Assembly (NCBI RefSeq): GCF_001687365.1
Contig: NZ_LGLV01000014.1
Coordinates: 124,001 to 188,000, forward strand
Reading direction: 5' to 3'
Source of the DNA: Pararhizobium polonicum
GTDB lineage: Bacteria; Pseudomonadota; Alphaproteobacteria; Rhizobiales; Rhizobiaceae
DNA length: 64,000 bases
The position numbers and the translations under genes were made by a program. Within the stretch, counting starts at the first letter, position 1. Each line of letters starts with the position of its first letter. Shown in pieces: positions 36,920 to 45,737 of this stretch. The notes below the pieces were generated by a model that made no database searches, was not told the origin of the DNA, and saw nothing but the letters and a program-made list of their open reading frames with translations.

Positions 36920-37084
36920 ATGACAATCCTTCTCGTGGAGCAGCGCATCCAGAGCGCGCTTGATTTCGCAGAAAAAGTCGTCATCCTCAAGCGCGGGCAC
37001 GTGGCCTGCAGCGGAACTCCGCAGGCGCTTTCAAATGATCAGCAGGCGATAGAACGTTTTCTCGGTGTCGGCGGTCTTCCGTGA
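36920..37084 (+). pseudogene. C-terminal fragment of a LivF-type ABC ATPase
   Basis: The frame from ATG 36920 reads ILLVEQRIQSALDFAEKVVI, LKRGHVACSGTPQAL, ending FLGVGG-LP at 37084. LLVEQ is the H-loop-adjacent strand and the rest is the typical C terminus of branched-chain amino acid transporter ATPases (LivF). Walker A, signature and Walker B are gone, so it cannot work. It marks one edge of a deletion or rearrangement. Confidence 0.7.
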
Positions 37085-37206
37085 AGCGTTCTTGAGAGAT
37101 TTGCGGTGTAATATATATTATTGAAATATTACGGAAATCTGGTTGATGCGCCCTTATTTTCTCAACTAGCCAAAAGCCAGAATTTTCTCGGGTTTAATCA
37201 TCGAGA

Positions 37207-37365
37207 TCATGCTGCCTTTTCGGCATCGAATGGCACTGACTTAGTTTCGCGAGCTTCGATCAACGCCATTTCGATCAAGTAAGACAATATATTGTCGTCA
37301 TTTACATTAGCTACATTAGCCAAAATCTTGGCACTTTCAAGAAGATCAATGATTGTATTCGACAT
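37207..37365 (-). CDS. Small hypothetical protein (52 residues)
   Basis: From ATG 37365 the minus strand encodes 52 residues starting MSNTIIDLLESAKILANVA and ending in an acidic/alanine tail, TGA at 37207. A strong ribosome site (AGAGGAG, 6 bases upstream) supports translation. The chain looks helical and soluble, with no membrane segment or Cys. I do not recognise a family. The region is AT-richer than the neighbourhood. Confidence 0.5.
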   Translation of the reverse strand: MSNTIIDLLESAKILANVANVNDDNILSYLIEMALIEARETKSVPFDAEKAA

Positions 37366-37498
37366 GTTCAACTCCTCTATCGGGAGCTAGAAGTCTGAGT
37401 CCCGATGGTTAACGAAATCCTATTAAATAGCCGTTTGAGTTCTCCCAGGTGCGCCATTTTTGGGGAAATCAGCATTCAAGGCTGACTCATCAACGCCT

Positions 37499-37762
37499 TT
37501 AATTGTTGAGGTTCAGCGTCACATCGAAGCCGCGATTAGCACGATTTATTGAACGCATAAATGTGCAGTTGATGCCGCTCCCGCTTGAGGTGCCGATTAC
37601 GCTCGACGCATTCCAAACAAACATATCACTGACGAAAGATTGGGGCCGCACGATCCGAAACTGGCAACGAAGTGTAATTGCCCGAACCTGCAAAGCGACC
37701 CTAGCGACGATCGCTACAACGTAGGCACAAGCTCGCGCCGGTACCCGCCGTCTGTCTCTCAT
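37499..37762 (-). CDS. Hypothetical protein, weakly supported
   Basis: A minus-strand frame of about 87 codons from ATG 37762 (MRDRRRVPARACAYVVAIVA, ending GFDVTLNLNN). A positively charged start followed by a hydrophobic stretch could be a signal peptide, and AAGG precedes the ATG. No domain is recognised. The frame stays open further upstream to 37861. It could be a small secreted protein or just an open frame. Confidence 0.25.
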   Translation of the reverse strand: MRDRRRVPARACAYVVAIVARVALQVRAITLRCQFRIVRPQSFVSDMFVWNASSVIGTSSGSGINCTFMRSINRANRGFDVTLNLNN

Positions 37763-37861
37763 GATAGTCGCCTTGAAAGGAAGCAAACCGGCGACACGGG
37801 TTAAATTCCCAAAGAACTGGCCTAAGGCACTGGCATTTTGGCCTTTTAGCCTTTTAGGCAT

Positions 37862-38316
37862 AAGGCATATTTATGAAACTCCCTCGGGAAGGGAAGGAAC
37901 ATGGCTGTTGATTTGAAATGAAAGCAGACCCGGTATTTACGCAGACTCAGGAACTGCTCTGTGGTGTCGTAAGCCTGCCGACATGTCGGTGGTGTAATAG
38001 ACTGCGAGGTGTTCGGACATAGTGTTACCTCTTGCGAAAGCTCGCCCTCGGGGTTTTGCGCGGCTGGAGGTGATGACAGGTCATCGACTGGGTACGATCA
38101 GAACGGCCCACCGAGATTGCGGGTGGCGCCGTCGGCGGCCTGAGTGTGGGCTTTTTTTCCACACCGTGTCCGTGCGACACGCCCGAAACCAGAGCGGACT
38201 TGCCGCAAAGGCGCAACGGGACGAAAACTTCGTCGATCATAGATTTGGCTCCGTAAATGTGGGCCTGTTTTTCCCATTGCTTTCTACTTTAAGCCTCTGC
38301 TTCGGCCTTTGTGTTT
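37862..38316. other. Gene-free stretch left of the SDR gene
   Basis: About 450 bases with no supported gene. A short inverted repeat, GTGTGG/CCACAC around a run of seven T (about 38147-38167), could be part of a terminator or a relic. The GC-rich part from 38025 to 38240 is open in several frames, but none matches a family I know. Confidence 0.3.
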
Positions 38317-39237
38317 CTATCCGGCGGGCAATAAGCCCGGATCTATCCCGGTCATCGCAATCGAGACGTCCCAGAGACGCTTTGCCAGGGCTAGGTCCTG
38401 GGCATGCGGGGCACGTTTTGCTTCGCCGGATGGCCCGCGGATTCCACCAAATCCGGTTGGCCCGTAGTAGCCACCCGGCTTCACCTTGCCTGTTGCCGCC
38501 TGCAGCGCAGGCCAGGCGCCCTTTTGCGCGCTGTTGAGGAGCAGCCCGACGATTGGACCGGCGAGCTGCAAGATCCCCATGTGGCGTCCAAGACTGGTAC
38601 TCGCTACGCCCGGATGGCACCCGACAGCTGTAACTGGAGAATCTGCAGCCCGCAGGCGCCGATCCAACTCGAAGAAAAACACTGCATTTGCCAACTTGCT
38701 GCCGCCGTAGCGCTCGCTCTTGTTGTAACTTTTTTCGGCGTTGAGGTCGTTCCAGTCGATCTTCCCTTTCAGGTGCGCGATACTGGATGTCACGACGACG
38801 CGCGATCCCGGCGTTTGAGCCAGCTTTGGTAAGAGTAATGTTGTCAGCGCAAACACACCGAGATGATTAACGCCGAACTGGGACTCGAAGCCCTGCCTGG
38901 TGCGTGTCAAAGGTGGGTTCATGATGCCTGCATTGTTGATCAACACGTCAATACGCGGCTCTCTCGCAGCAATATCAGCCGCAGCGCGAACGTTGTCGAG
39001 ATCGCCCAGATCAAGCGGCAACCAGACCAAATCAGCCCTTGGCGCGATACGCCTGATCCGCGCTATTGCCTGATCTGCCCTGGTGCGCTCCCGGCATGCC
39101 AGTAGCACACGAGCACCTCGTGCGGCTAACACTCGCGAAATCTCAAAGCCGATACCTGCGTTGGCACCTGTGACGATGTAGGTCTTCCCCGACTGTTCGG
39201 GAACATTCTTTTCAGTGAAACCAGTAGAGCCGGACAT
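38317..39237 (-). CDS. SDR-family oxidoreductase (retinol dehydrogenase/WWOX-like)
   Basis: 306 residues. Cofactor loop TGANAGIGFEISRVLAARGA, NNAG in VLINNAGIMNPP, catalytic Ser region VVVTSSIAHLKG and Y-x-x-x-K in SERYGGSKLANAVFFFELDR. The pattern fits the atypical NADP-dependent retinol dehydrogenase-like group. GGAGAATAAAC precedes the ATG. It lies 50 bases downstream of a TetR gene on the same strand, which is probably its regulator in one transcript. Confidence 0.87.
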   Translation of the reverse strand: MSGSTGFTEKNVPEQSGKTYIVTGANAGIGFEISRVLAARGARVLLACRERTRADQAIARIRRIAPRADLVWLPLDLGDLDNVRAAADIAAREPRIDVLINNAGIMNPPLTRTRQGFESQFGVNHLGVFALTTLLLPKLAQTPGSRVVVTSSIAHLKGKIDWNDLNAEKSYNKSERYGGSKLANAVFFFELDRRLRAADSPVTAVGCHPGVASTSLGRHMGILQLAGPIVGLLLNSAQKGAWPALQAATGKVKPGGYYGPTGFGGIRGPSGEAKRAPHAQDLALAKRLWDVSIAMTGIDPGLLPAG

Positions 39238-39287
39238 GTTTATTCTCCTATAAATGAGCGCCTAGACACTCAATAATTCTCCAAATT

Positions 39288-39857
39288 TTATGCAGCAGTG
39301 CCTTTCCACAGCAGGTCGAAACCAGACTGGCGGATGTTCTCGTCCTGTTTCGGGTTGGCGGCTATAGCATTGATCGTGATTTCGGCGAGACCGAACACGA
39401 TCGTATCGATATAGAAGTCAATCCTTTCAGGATCGGCATGACCGGTAAGACATGCTGCGACGATCGCCCGTGCATCGTGGACCATGGCTTTGCTTTTCTG
39501 TCTGCTCTGCGCGGTTACCCGATCCGAAACCTTGAGTTGCCTGACAGCCTTTCGAGCTGTCGAATTGGTCAATCCCCAATCAACCAGGCGGTCCCACACG
39601 CGTCTCAGCCTGTCGCGAGGTGCGTCCCCGTCCGAATATGGAGCAAGCATTCGCTCCATCAGATCGGTCTCAATCGCAATGAAGAGCTGATTGAGAAGAT
39701 CGTCCTTGGTTGGAAAATATGTGAACAGCGTTCCCTCCGAGACGCCCGCAGCCTTTGCAATTTTCGCGGTCGACGCCTCAGTTCCCAGGCGGGCCACAAA
39801 ATCGCATGCCGCCTCAAGCAAGGCTTGCCGTTTTTCTTCGCTTAGAGGGCGCGCCAT
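39288..39857 (-). CDS. TetR/AcrR-family transcriptional regulator
   Basis: 189 residues. N-terminal TetR helix-turn-helix (ALLEAACDFVARLGTEASTA, KIAKAAGVSEGTLFTYFPTK), then an all-helical ligand domain. It is transcribed towards the SDR gene at 38317. A perfect inverted repeat 20 bases upstream of its start (39877-39890) is a likely autoregulatory site. Effector unknown. Confidence 0.87.
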   Translation of the reverse strand: MARPLSEEKRQALLEAACDFVARLGTEASTAKIAKAAGVSEGTLFTYFPTKDDLLNQLFIAIETDLMERMLAPYSDGDAPRDRLRRVWDRLVDWGLTNSTARKAVRQLKVSDRVTAQSRQKSKAMVHDARAIVAACLTGHADPERIDFYIDTIVFGLAEITINAIAANPKQDENIRQSGFDLLWKGTAA

Positions 39858-39876
39858 ATGACCGAGCTCAATTGAG

Positions 39877-39890
39877 TGAGTTATTACTCA
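39877..39890. promoter_or_regulatory. Palindrome upstream of the TetR gene
   Basis: TGAGTTATTACTCA is an inverted repeat with 5-bp arms (TGAGT/ACTCA) around TATT, in an AT-rich promoter region, 20 bases before the ATG at 39857. Form and position suit a TetR operator. Confidence 0.5.
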
Positions 39891-39986
39891 TCTAAATAGG
39901 TATCCCATTTTGAGAGTCAAGAGGATTTATTGGCCAGTGGTTAGAACAGTGGCAGCTCTTTTGAACACCTCTCTGTGCTGCTAGGC

Positions 39987-40598
39987 TCAGGTCCTACCCA
40001 GAGCTCTCAGAAAGAAGTGGATCTGGTCACGCAGACCTGTTTCGGTGTCTTCACCATTTCGGACTCGCTGTTCAACGAGGACGGGATGGTAGAATGGCGT
40101 GAAGGCGTTCATCACACTTCGGGCGGCTTGCGCGGCGTCTTCAAACTCAAACTCCCCCGCTTCAATGCCCTCCCTTACGATCGTCTCGATGATCACCACG
40201 ATCTGGTCACCATGGGCTCTGATGATCGCCCAATTCTTCTCTGTTGCGGCAACGATCAGATCGTGGACCGGCTTCTCCTTGATGAAGGTCGTTTTCCTTT
40301 TCTGATGGAGGATCTTAAAAAGATCTGCGAGCTTCTCATGGGCCGGCGCTTTCATCCGTGCGATCGATTCTGCCAACTGAGCCGTTTCCGCGAAGAAACG
40401 GCCACAGATCGACTTGTTGATTGCCGCCCGTGAGGGAAAAAAACGATAGATATTGGCGCTGCTCATTCCGAGGCAGGATGCAATGTCGGCCACCGACGTC
40501 TTTTGGTAACCGATGCGGCGAAAGTGCTCTTCCGCCACATCCAGAATGCGCTCCCGCGAGAGGTCAATGTCGATCTCTGTAGGGGTACGGCCGCTCAT
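39987..40598 (-). CDS. TetR/AcrR-family transcriptional regulator, downstream of the RND genes
   Basis: 203 residues with the TetR DNA-binding helices (ILDVAEEHFRRIGYQKTSVA, DIASCLGMSSANIYRFFPSR) and a C-terminal YAHO/TetR_C-type helical domain. It begins 41 bases after the end of the RND pump gene and is on the same strand, so it may be co-transcribed with the pump. A second TetR gene (44961) is divergent from the same operon, so the pump appears to have two candidate regulators. Confidence 0.87.
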   Translation of the reverse strand: MSGRTPTEIDIDLSRERILDVAEEHFRRIGYQKTSVADIASCLGMSSANIYRFFPSRAAINKSICGRFFAETAQLAESIARMKAPAHEKLADLFKILHQKRKTTFIKEKPVHDLIVAATEKNWAIIRAHGDQIVVIIETIVREGIEAGEFEFEDAAQAARSVMNAFTPFYHPVLVEQRVRNGEDTETGLRDQIHFFLRALGRT

Positions 40599-40639
40599 GA
40601 CGTCCCCAGCGTGGAGTTTTTAACCAACTGATGTTCGTC

Positions 40640-43600
40640 CTACTCGGCGGCCATTGTCATCGGTGGCTCCAGTTCTTCAATCGTTTCTCCGTGGTTGTCT
40701 TCTCTGGTGGGCGTGATCCTGAACCACACAGCATACAGCGCCGGAAGGAAGAGCAGGATCATTACGGTGCCTGCCGCCGTTCCACCAATCAGTGTGTAAG
40801 CCATCGACCCCCAGAACACCGAATGGGTCAAAGGTATGAAGGCCAGGATGGCTGCAAGTGCGGTCAAGATGACAGGGCGTGTCCGCTGCACAGTCGCTTC
40901 AACGACAGCGTGATAGTCATCCAGACCGGCCGCCTGGTTTTCCTTGATCTGCTCCGTCAGGATCAGCGTGTTGCGCATGAGGATGCCGGCCAATCCTATC
41001 AACCCGAGAATGGCGTTGAAGCCGAACGGCTGATTGAACAGGAGCAAGGTCGGAACCACACCCGCAAGGCCAAGGGGTGCGGTCAGCATCACCATTGTCA
41101 TTGTCGACAGGCTGCGCACCTGCAGGATGATGACGATCAACATGGCCGCGATCATCAGCGGGAAAACCTGGGCCAGTGCAACATTGGCTTTCAGGGATTC
41201 CTCGATGTTGCCGCCCATCTCGATGCGGTATCCGACGGGGAGCGACGCGATCAGCGGCTGAAGCGCTTTCATGACCTGTTGCGAAACCTCAGGAGGTTGC
41301 GTCGCCTCGTTGATGTCAGAGCGTATCGTGATCACCGGCATCCGGTCGCGCCGTTTCAGGATCGGTTCCTCGAAGCGAATTTCGGAATGTCCGATCTGAT
41401 CCAGCGGAACCTGATGACCATCCCTGCTCATCAGCGAGAAGTCGGCAAGCCGCGATGGATCGAGGCGGTTTTCGCCAGCGCTGCGTGCAACAACGGGCAC
41501 GTTGCGGATGTTGTCACGCACCTGCGTGACAGGGATGCCGCTGAGCAGCAACTGCATCTGCTGGGCTGCCTCCGAAGGTGAAAGACCAATCAGATTGAGT
41601 CTTTCCTGATCGGGAACAAAGCGCAGCACCGGGGTGCGGTTGCCCCAATCGCGGTTGGCCTGCCGGACATCGGGAACACCCTTCATGATCGCCAGAGCTT
41701 GCTCGGAAATCTTGTAGAGTTCATCCTGATCAGGCCCCATGATCCGGAATTCGACCGGAAATGGCGTGTAGGGACCAAATACAAGCTGGGTCACACGCAC
41801 GGATGCCTCGGGAACAAGGCCGTCCGATATGGCGGCACGAAGGCGGTGCTTCAATTCTTCTCGTGCATGGGCATCAGGCGTGAGCACGACCACCTTGGCG
41901 AAGGCGGGGTCGGGCAGTTCGGGTGCCATGGCAAAGAAGAACCGGGGCGCGCCCTGCCCTATATAGCTGGTGACGATTTTCGTTTCCGGCTGGGTCTGCA
42001 GCCAGCCTTCGACTTTCTCCACTGCTGCCGTCGTTGATTCGATGCTCGTACCCTCAGGCATGCGAACTTCGACCAGCACCTCCGGACGATCCGATGTCGG
42101 GAAGAACTGCTGCTTTACGCCACCCATCCCGACGACCGAAACAGCCATAGTGATGCCGACCACGGCACAGGTCATGAATTTATGGCGAACCGCAAACTCG
42201 ATGAGCGAGCGCAGGCGGCGGTAGTTCGGCGTATCATAGATGGCGTGGTGTCCACCCTCGACCGGTTTGATGTCAGGCAGCATTTTAACGCCAAGATAAG
42301 GTGTAAAAGTCACCGCGACGATCCAGGAAACGATCAGGGCGAAACCCACGACCCAGAAGATGTTGCCGGCATATTCACCGGCAGTCGACTTGGCGAAACC
42401 AACGGGCATCAGTCCGATGAAGGTGACGAGTGTGCCAGACAGCATCGGCGCCGCCGTGTGGCTCCAGGCATAAGCAGCCGCCTTGATGCGGTCCATGCCC
42501 TCTTCCATCTTCACCACCATCACCTCGATGGCGATGATGGCGTCATCCACGAGAAGGCCAAGCGCAAGGATCAAGGCGCCGAGCGTGATGCGGTCGAAGA
42601 ACCGGCCGGTTTCCAGCATGATAAGAAAGACGACAGCGAGCGTCAGCGGAACTGCGAGCGCGACAACAATGCCGACACGCCAGCCGAGTGCGACAAGACT
42701 CACGAACAGCACGACGCCAAGCGCCATGGCGAACTTGAGCATGAATTCGCCGACAGCCTCGTCGATGTTGACGGCCTGGTCGCTGACTTTGGTCAGCGAC
42801 ATACCCAGCGGCAGTGTTTGCGCGATCGTGGCGGACCGTGCTTCAAGCGCTTTGCCGAGTTCAAGACCGTTCCAGCCCGCCTGCATGACCGCGCCCAGCA
42901 TGATCGTAGGCTCGCCCTCATGGCGGATGATATAGGTCGCGGGATCCTCATAGCCTCGTCGTACATCCGCCAGATCGGAGAGTTTCAGCGTCCGTCCACC
43001 TGCTACGATCGGCGTGTCGGCAATGGCCTGCACACTGTTATAGGCTCCGTCGAAACGGATGAAAACCTGCGGCCCGCGCGTGTCGATCGAGCCCGCGGGT
43101 GTCACCGTGTTCTGTCTCTGCAAGGCTGCGGCAATATCCTGCGCCGATATCCCAAGTGTCGCCAGCTTGGCATAGGAAAATTCGACGAAGATCTGTTCGG
43201 GGCGCTCCCCCAGGATGTTGATTTTCTTGACGCCGGGAACATGCAGGAGATCCTGACGGATAACCTCCGCCTGCCGCACGAGGTCGCGCATCGGCATCCC
43301 TTTTGCCTTCAATGCATAGAGGCCGAAGCTCACATCGGAATACTCGTCGTTGACAAACGGACCAATCACGCCTGGGGGAAGATTTCCGGCTTCGTCGCCG
43401 AGCTTCTTGCGTGCTTGGTAGAATTCCTCTTCGACGGCCGACGCTGGCGTACTGTCCTTGAGGGTGACTGTGAGGAATGCGTAGCCAGGCCGCGTTGTCG
43501 TCTCGACACGATCATACCAGGAGAGTTCCTGGATGCGCTTCTCAAGAGGCTCGGCGACAAGATCCTGCATTTCACGAGCAGTGGCGCCTGGCCAGACCGA

Positions 43601-43750
43601 CGTGACCGTCATGGTCTTGATGGTGAAGGAGGGATCCTCGGCGCGGCCTAGTTTGACGAAGGCGTAGACCCCGGCAGCGGCCAGCAGGACAATGAAGAAC
43701 AAGGTAACGGCGCGTTCGCGGACCGCGATGGCGGAAAGATTGAAGTTCAT
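40640..43750 (-). CDS. RND-family efflux transporter, inner-membrane permease
   Basis: 1036 residues, full length for HAE1/RND pumps. First membrane helix after AIAVRERAVTLFFIVLLAAA, two large periplasmic loops, and the proton-relay Asp pair in LALGLLVDDAIIAIEVMVV (TM4). It exports hydrophobic or amphipathic compounds using proton motive force. Its start overlaps the adaptor stop by one base (TAATG). No TolC-like outer-membrane gene is present in the window, so a shared one must serve. Confidence 0.93.
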   Translation of the reverse strand: MNFNLSAIAVRERAVTLFFIVLLAAAGVYAFVKLGRAEDPSFTIKTMTVTSVWPGATAREMQDLVAEPLEKRIQELSWYDRVETTTRPGYAFLTVTLKDSTPASAVEEEFYQARKKLGDEAGNLPPGVIGPFVNDEYSDVSFGLYALKAKGMPMRDLVRQAEVIRQDLLHVPGVKKINILGERPEQIFVEFSYAKLATLGISAQDIAAALQRQNTVTPAGSIDTRGPQVFIRFDGAYNSVQAIADTPIVAGGRTLKLSDLADVRRGYEDPATYIIRHEGEPTIMLGAVMQAGWNGLELGKALEARSATIAQTLPLGMSLTKVSDQAVNIDEAVGEFMLKFAMALGVVLFVSLVALGWRVGIVVALAVPLTLAVVFLIMLETGRFFDRITLGALILALGLLVDDAIIAIEVMVVKMEEGMDRIKAAAYAWSHTAAPMLSGTLVTFIGLMPVGFAKSTAGEYAGNIFWVVGFALIVSWIVAVTFTPYLGVKMLPDIKPVEGGHHAIYDTPNYRRLRSLIEFAVRHKFMTCAVVGITMAVSVVGMGGVKQQFFPTSDRPEVLVEVRMPEGTSIESTTAAVEKVEGWLQTQPETKIVTSYIGQGAPRFFFAMAPELPDPAFAKVVVLTPDAHAREELKHRLRAAISDGLVPEASVRVTQLVFGPYTPFPVEFRIMGPDQDELYKISEQALAIMKGVPDVRQANRDWGNRTPVLRFVPDQERLNLIGLSPSEAAQQMQLLLSGIPVTQVRDNIRNVPVVARSAGENRLDPSRLADFSLMSRDGHQVPLDQIGHSEIRFEEPILKRRDRMPVITIRSDINEATQPPEVSQQVMKALQPLIASLPVGYRIEMGGNIEESLKANVALAQVFPLMIAAMLIVIILQVRSLSTMTMVMLTAPLGLAGVVPTLLLFNQPFGFNAILGLIGLAGILMRNTLILTEQIKENQAAGLDDYHAVVEATVQRTRPVILTALAAILAFIPLTHSVFWGSMAYTLIGGTAAGTVMILLFLPALYAVWFRITPTREDNHGETIEELEPPMTMAAE

Positions 43751-44862
43751 TATTTTGCCACCTCTTGCTGCACGCCAGTCCTGACGACATCGCCATCCTC
43801 AAGGAGATGCGCGCCGAGGGCGACAACCTGCTGACCAACCTCGATTCCGGTAATGGTGGCTGTTTCCTCGCCGATCCGCTTTACGGCAATCGGTGTAAAC
43901 TTGATGGCCGAGGATGCTCTGTCGATGACCCACACACCTGTCCGGCTGCCATCGTCCAGGATGGCACCGACTGGTACGGCGACCTCTGACTGCCGGTTCG
44001 CGTCCAGAATTTTGATCGTCACCGTTGAGCCGAGCGGGGCGGAGGCAGCTGCGCCTCCGAGAACATAACGCGCCTCGTAGGTCCGGGTTTGCGAGTCGGC
44101 AGAATCGGAGATCTGTCTCAGCGTTGCATTCCCACTGAGCCCATCTCTTCCGTAGACACTGGCCTGTGCTTCGGATCCGACTTCAGGTCGCAGCGTCTCA
44201 GGCAGCCAGATGACCGCTTCACGAGGCCCTGCCTTTGCCAGTTGAACAACAGTCTGGCCAGCAGCAACCACCTGTCCCGGATCTCCGAGCGTATCGACGA
44301 CCGTTCCATCCGAGTCTGCAAGAAGAACGCTATAGGAGGAGGCGTTTTCCGCAACCTCGGCGTCCGCTTCAGCCGCGGCAAGCTGTGCCGAGGCCGTATC
44401 GAGGGCCGCCTTAGCTTGTTCATAACGCTGCGGAGTGGCAGCCAATCCATTTTTGACCAGTGCGGCATAACGTTTCTCGTCTGCCTGTGCCTGGATCAGG
44501 ACAGCACGCGCCGCGGTAACCGTGTTGCGCTTGGCTGTCAGCGCAAGCTGGAGATCGGTCTCATCGATCCGCATCAGGGCCTGGCCTTGCTTGACCTGCT
44601 GGCCGGCGTCCACCATCCGCTGAACGATCTTGCCCGGAACCCGAAAGCCGAGGTTGCTCTGTACCCGCGAAGCAACAGTGCCGGTAAACGACCGTTCCGC
44701 CGTTTCGGTCCTTGTCGCCTCTGCCACCTTCACCAGTGGTGAAGCAGTCCTTGGGTCTGCAGCCTCGGCTTCCCGTTTTGGCGTTTCGAAAACAAGCAAG
44801 AAGGCAGCGGCACCCGCCGCTGCCACGAGACCCACGAAAGTCAGGACATGTTTGCGTTTCAT
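43750..44862 (-). CDS. RND efflux periplasmic adaptor (membrane fusion protein)
   Basis: About 370 residues from ATG 44862, preceded by AGAACTTAA-type weak ribosome sequence; upstream extension to 44979 reads through the promoter region and is not credible. N-terminal anchor/signal (HVLTFVGLVAAAGAAAFLLV), lipoyl/barrel-sandwich half motif NLGFRVPGKIVQRMVDAGQQ, a helical hairpin (AVLIQAQADEKRYAALVKNG) and a beta-barrel domain. It links the RND pump to an outer-membrane channel. First gene of the pump operon, divergent from a TetR gene. Confidence 0.9.
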   Translation of the reverse strand: MKRKHVLTFVGLVAAAGAAAFLLVFETPKREAEAADPRTASPLVKVAEATRTETAERSFTGTVASRVQSNLGFRVPGKIVQRMVDAGQQVKQGQALMRIDETDLQLALTAKRNTVTAARAVLIQAQADEKRYAALVKNGLAATPQRYEQAKAALDTASAQLAAAEADAEVAENASSYSVLLADSDGTVVDTLGDPGQVVAAGQTVVQLAKAGPREAVIWLPETLRPEVGSEAQASVYGRDGLSGNATLRQISDSADSQTRTYEARYVLGGAAASAPLGSTVTIKILDANRQSEVAVPVGAILDDGSRTGVWVIDRASSAIKFTPIAVKRIGEETATITGIEVGQQVVALGAHLLEDGDVVRTGVQQEVAK

Positions 44863-44897
44863 TTTAAGTTCTCTTCTTGACCAGCGACCTGGATGAT

Positions 44898-44913
44898 TTA
44901 GATTGCGATCTAA
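44898..44913. promoter_or_regulatory. Palindrome between adaptor and TetR genes
   Basis: TTAGAT-TGCG-ATCTAA is a 16-bp inverted repeat with perfect 6-bp arms, in the 98-base gap between the divergent RND operon (start 44862) and the TetR gene (start 44961). It is well placed to let one TetR dimer control both promoters. Confidence 0.6.
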
Positions 44914-44960
44914 CTCTATTTGAGATATAGATGTCAAATGAAATCTAATCGGAGATCGAT

Positions 44961-45548
44961 ATGAGAGTGAGCCGCGCACAGGCCGAGGAAAATCGGGAAA
45001 CGGTGATCAACGTCGCCAGTCGTCTGTTTCGAGAGCACGGCTTCGATGGTATTGGCCTCAAGGATCTGATGAAGGGGGCGGGCCTTACACAAGGCGGGTT
45101 CTACAAGCAGTTCTCGTCCAAGGACGATCTTGCTGTCCAGGCATCAAGGCGCGCAATGGAAAGCGCTACACGCCGATGGTCGGCGGCAGCGGCAGACGAC
45201 TCTGATCCCCTCGAAGCGGTGATAAAGTTCTATCTCTCAACGGACCATAGGGGAGAAAAGGCAGAGGGTTGCCCTATAGTCGCGCTAGGATCTGATGCCA
45301 CGCGGCAGAGTGCCGAGGTGAAGCGCCCCTTTGAGGACGGGATCCGAGCCCACTTCGAGGTTCTGGATGAACTGATGACTGATGCCAAGAGCTCCAATCC
45401 TAGCGGCAAGGCGATGGCGATACTCTCCCTTATGGTGGGTGCCGTCACACTCTCGCGCATTATGGACGACGAGCGTTTGTCGCAGGGCATCCTCGATGCA
45501 GCTGCCGGCGAAGTCAGGCGCATTGCGCGCGGTGATAGTATCGCCTGA
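44961..45548 (+). CDS. TetR/AcrR-family repressor, divergent from the RND operon
   Basis: 195 residues. DNA-binding part: VINVASRLFREHGFDGIGLK and DLMKGAGLTQGGFYKQFSSK; the C-terminal part resembles the TetR_C subgroup found with efflux and reductase genes (GCPIVALGSDATRQ). Divergent orientation and the shared 98-base promoter region make it the most likely local repressor of the pump. Confidence 0.9.
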   Translation: MRVSRAQAEENRETVINVASRLFREHGFDGIGLKDLMKGAGLTQGGFYKQFSSKDDLAVQASRRAMESATRRWSAAAADDSDPLEAVIKFYLSTDHRGEKAEGCPIVALGSDATRQSAEVKRPFEDGIRAHFEVLDELMTDAKSSNPSGKAMAILSLMVGAVTLSRIMDDERLSQGILDAAAGEVRRIARGDSIA

Positions 45549-45737
45549 AGGCTACCGCCGGGTTCGATGACCCGGTGCGGATGAGGGCCCGAGCTGAGCT
45601 GCCGCCCGAATGTGCGGGCAGCGGCGCCGTTTGAACCCTCGTGCAAACTTCATGTTTTGACAATGGGCACTGGTCGTATCGCCGGCCGGCACGCTCCAGG
45701 CATGCCTATTTTTAATGAGAAGACAGGTGGAAAACAG

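Noticed and set aside
42182..43651. 489-codon open frame on the + strand
   Set aside because: It lies entirely antisense to the well-conserved RND pump gene and matches no family; it is a codon-bias shadow.
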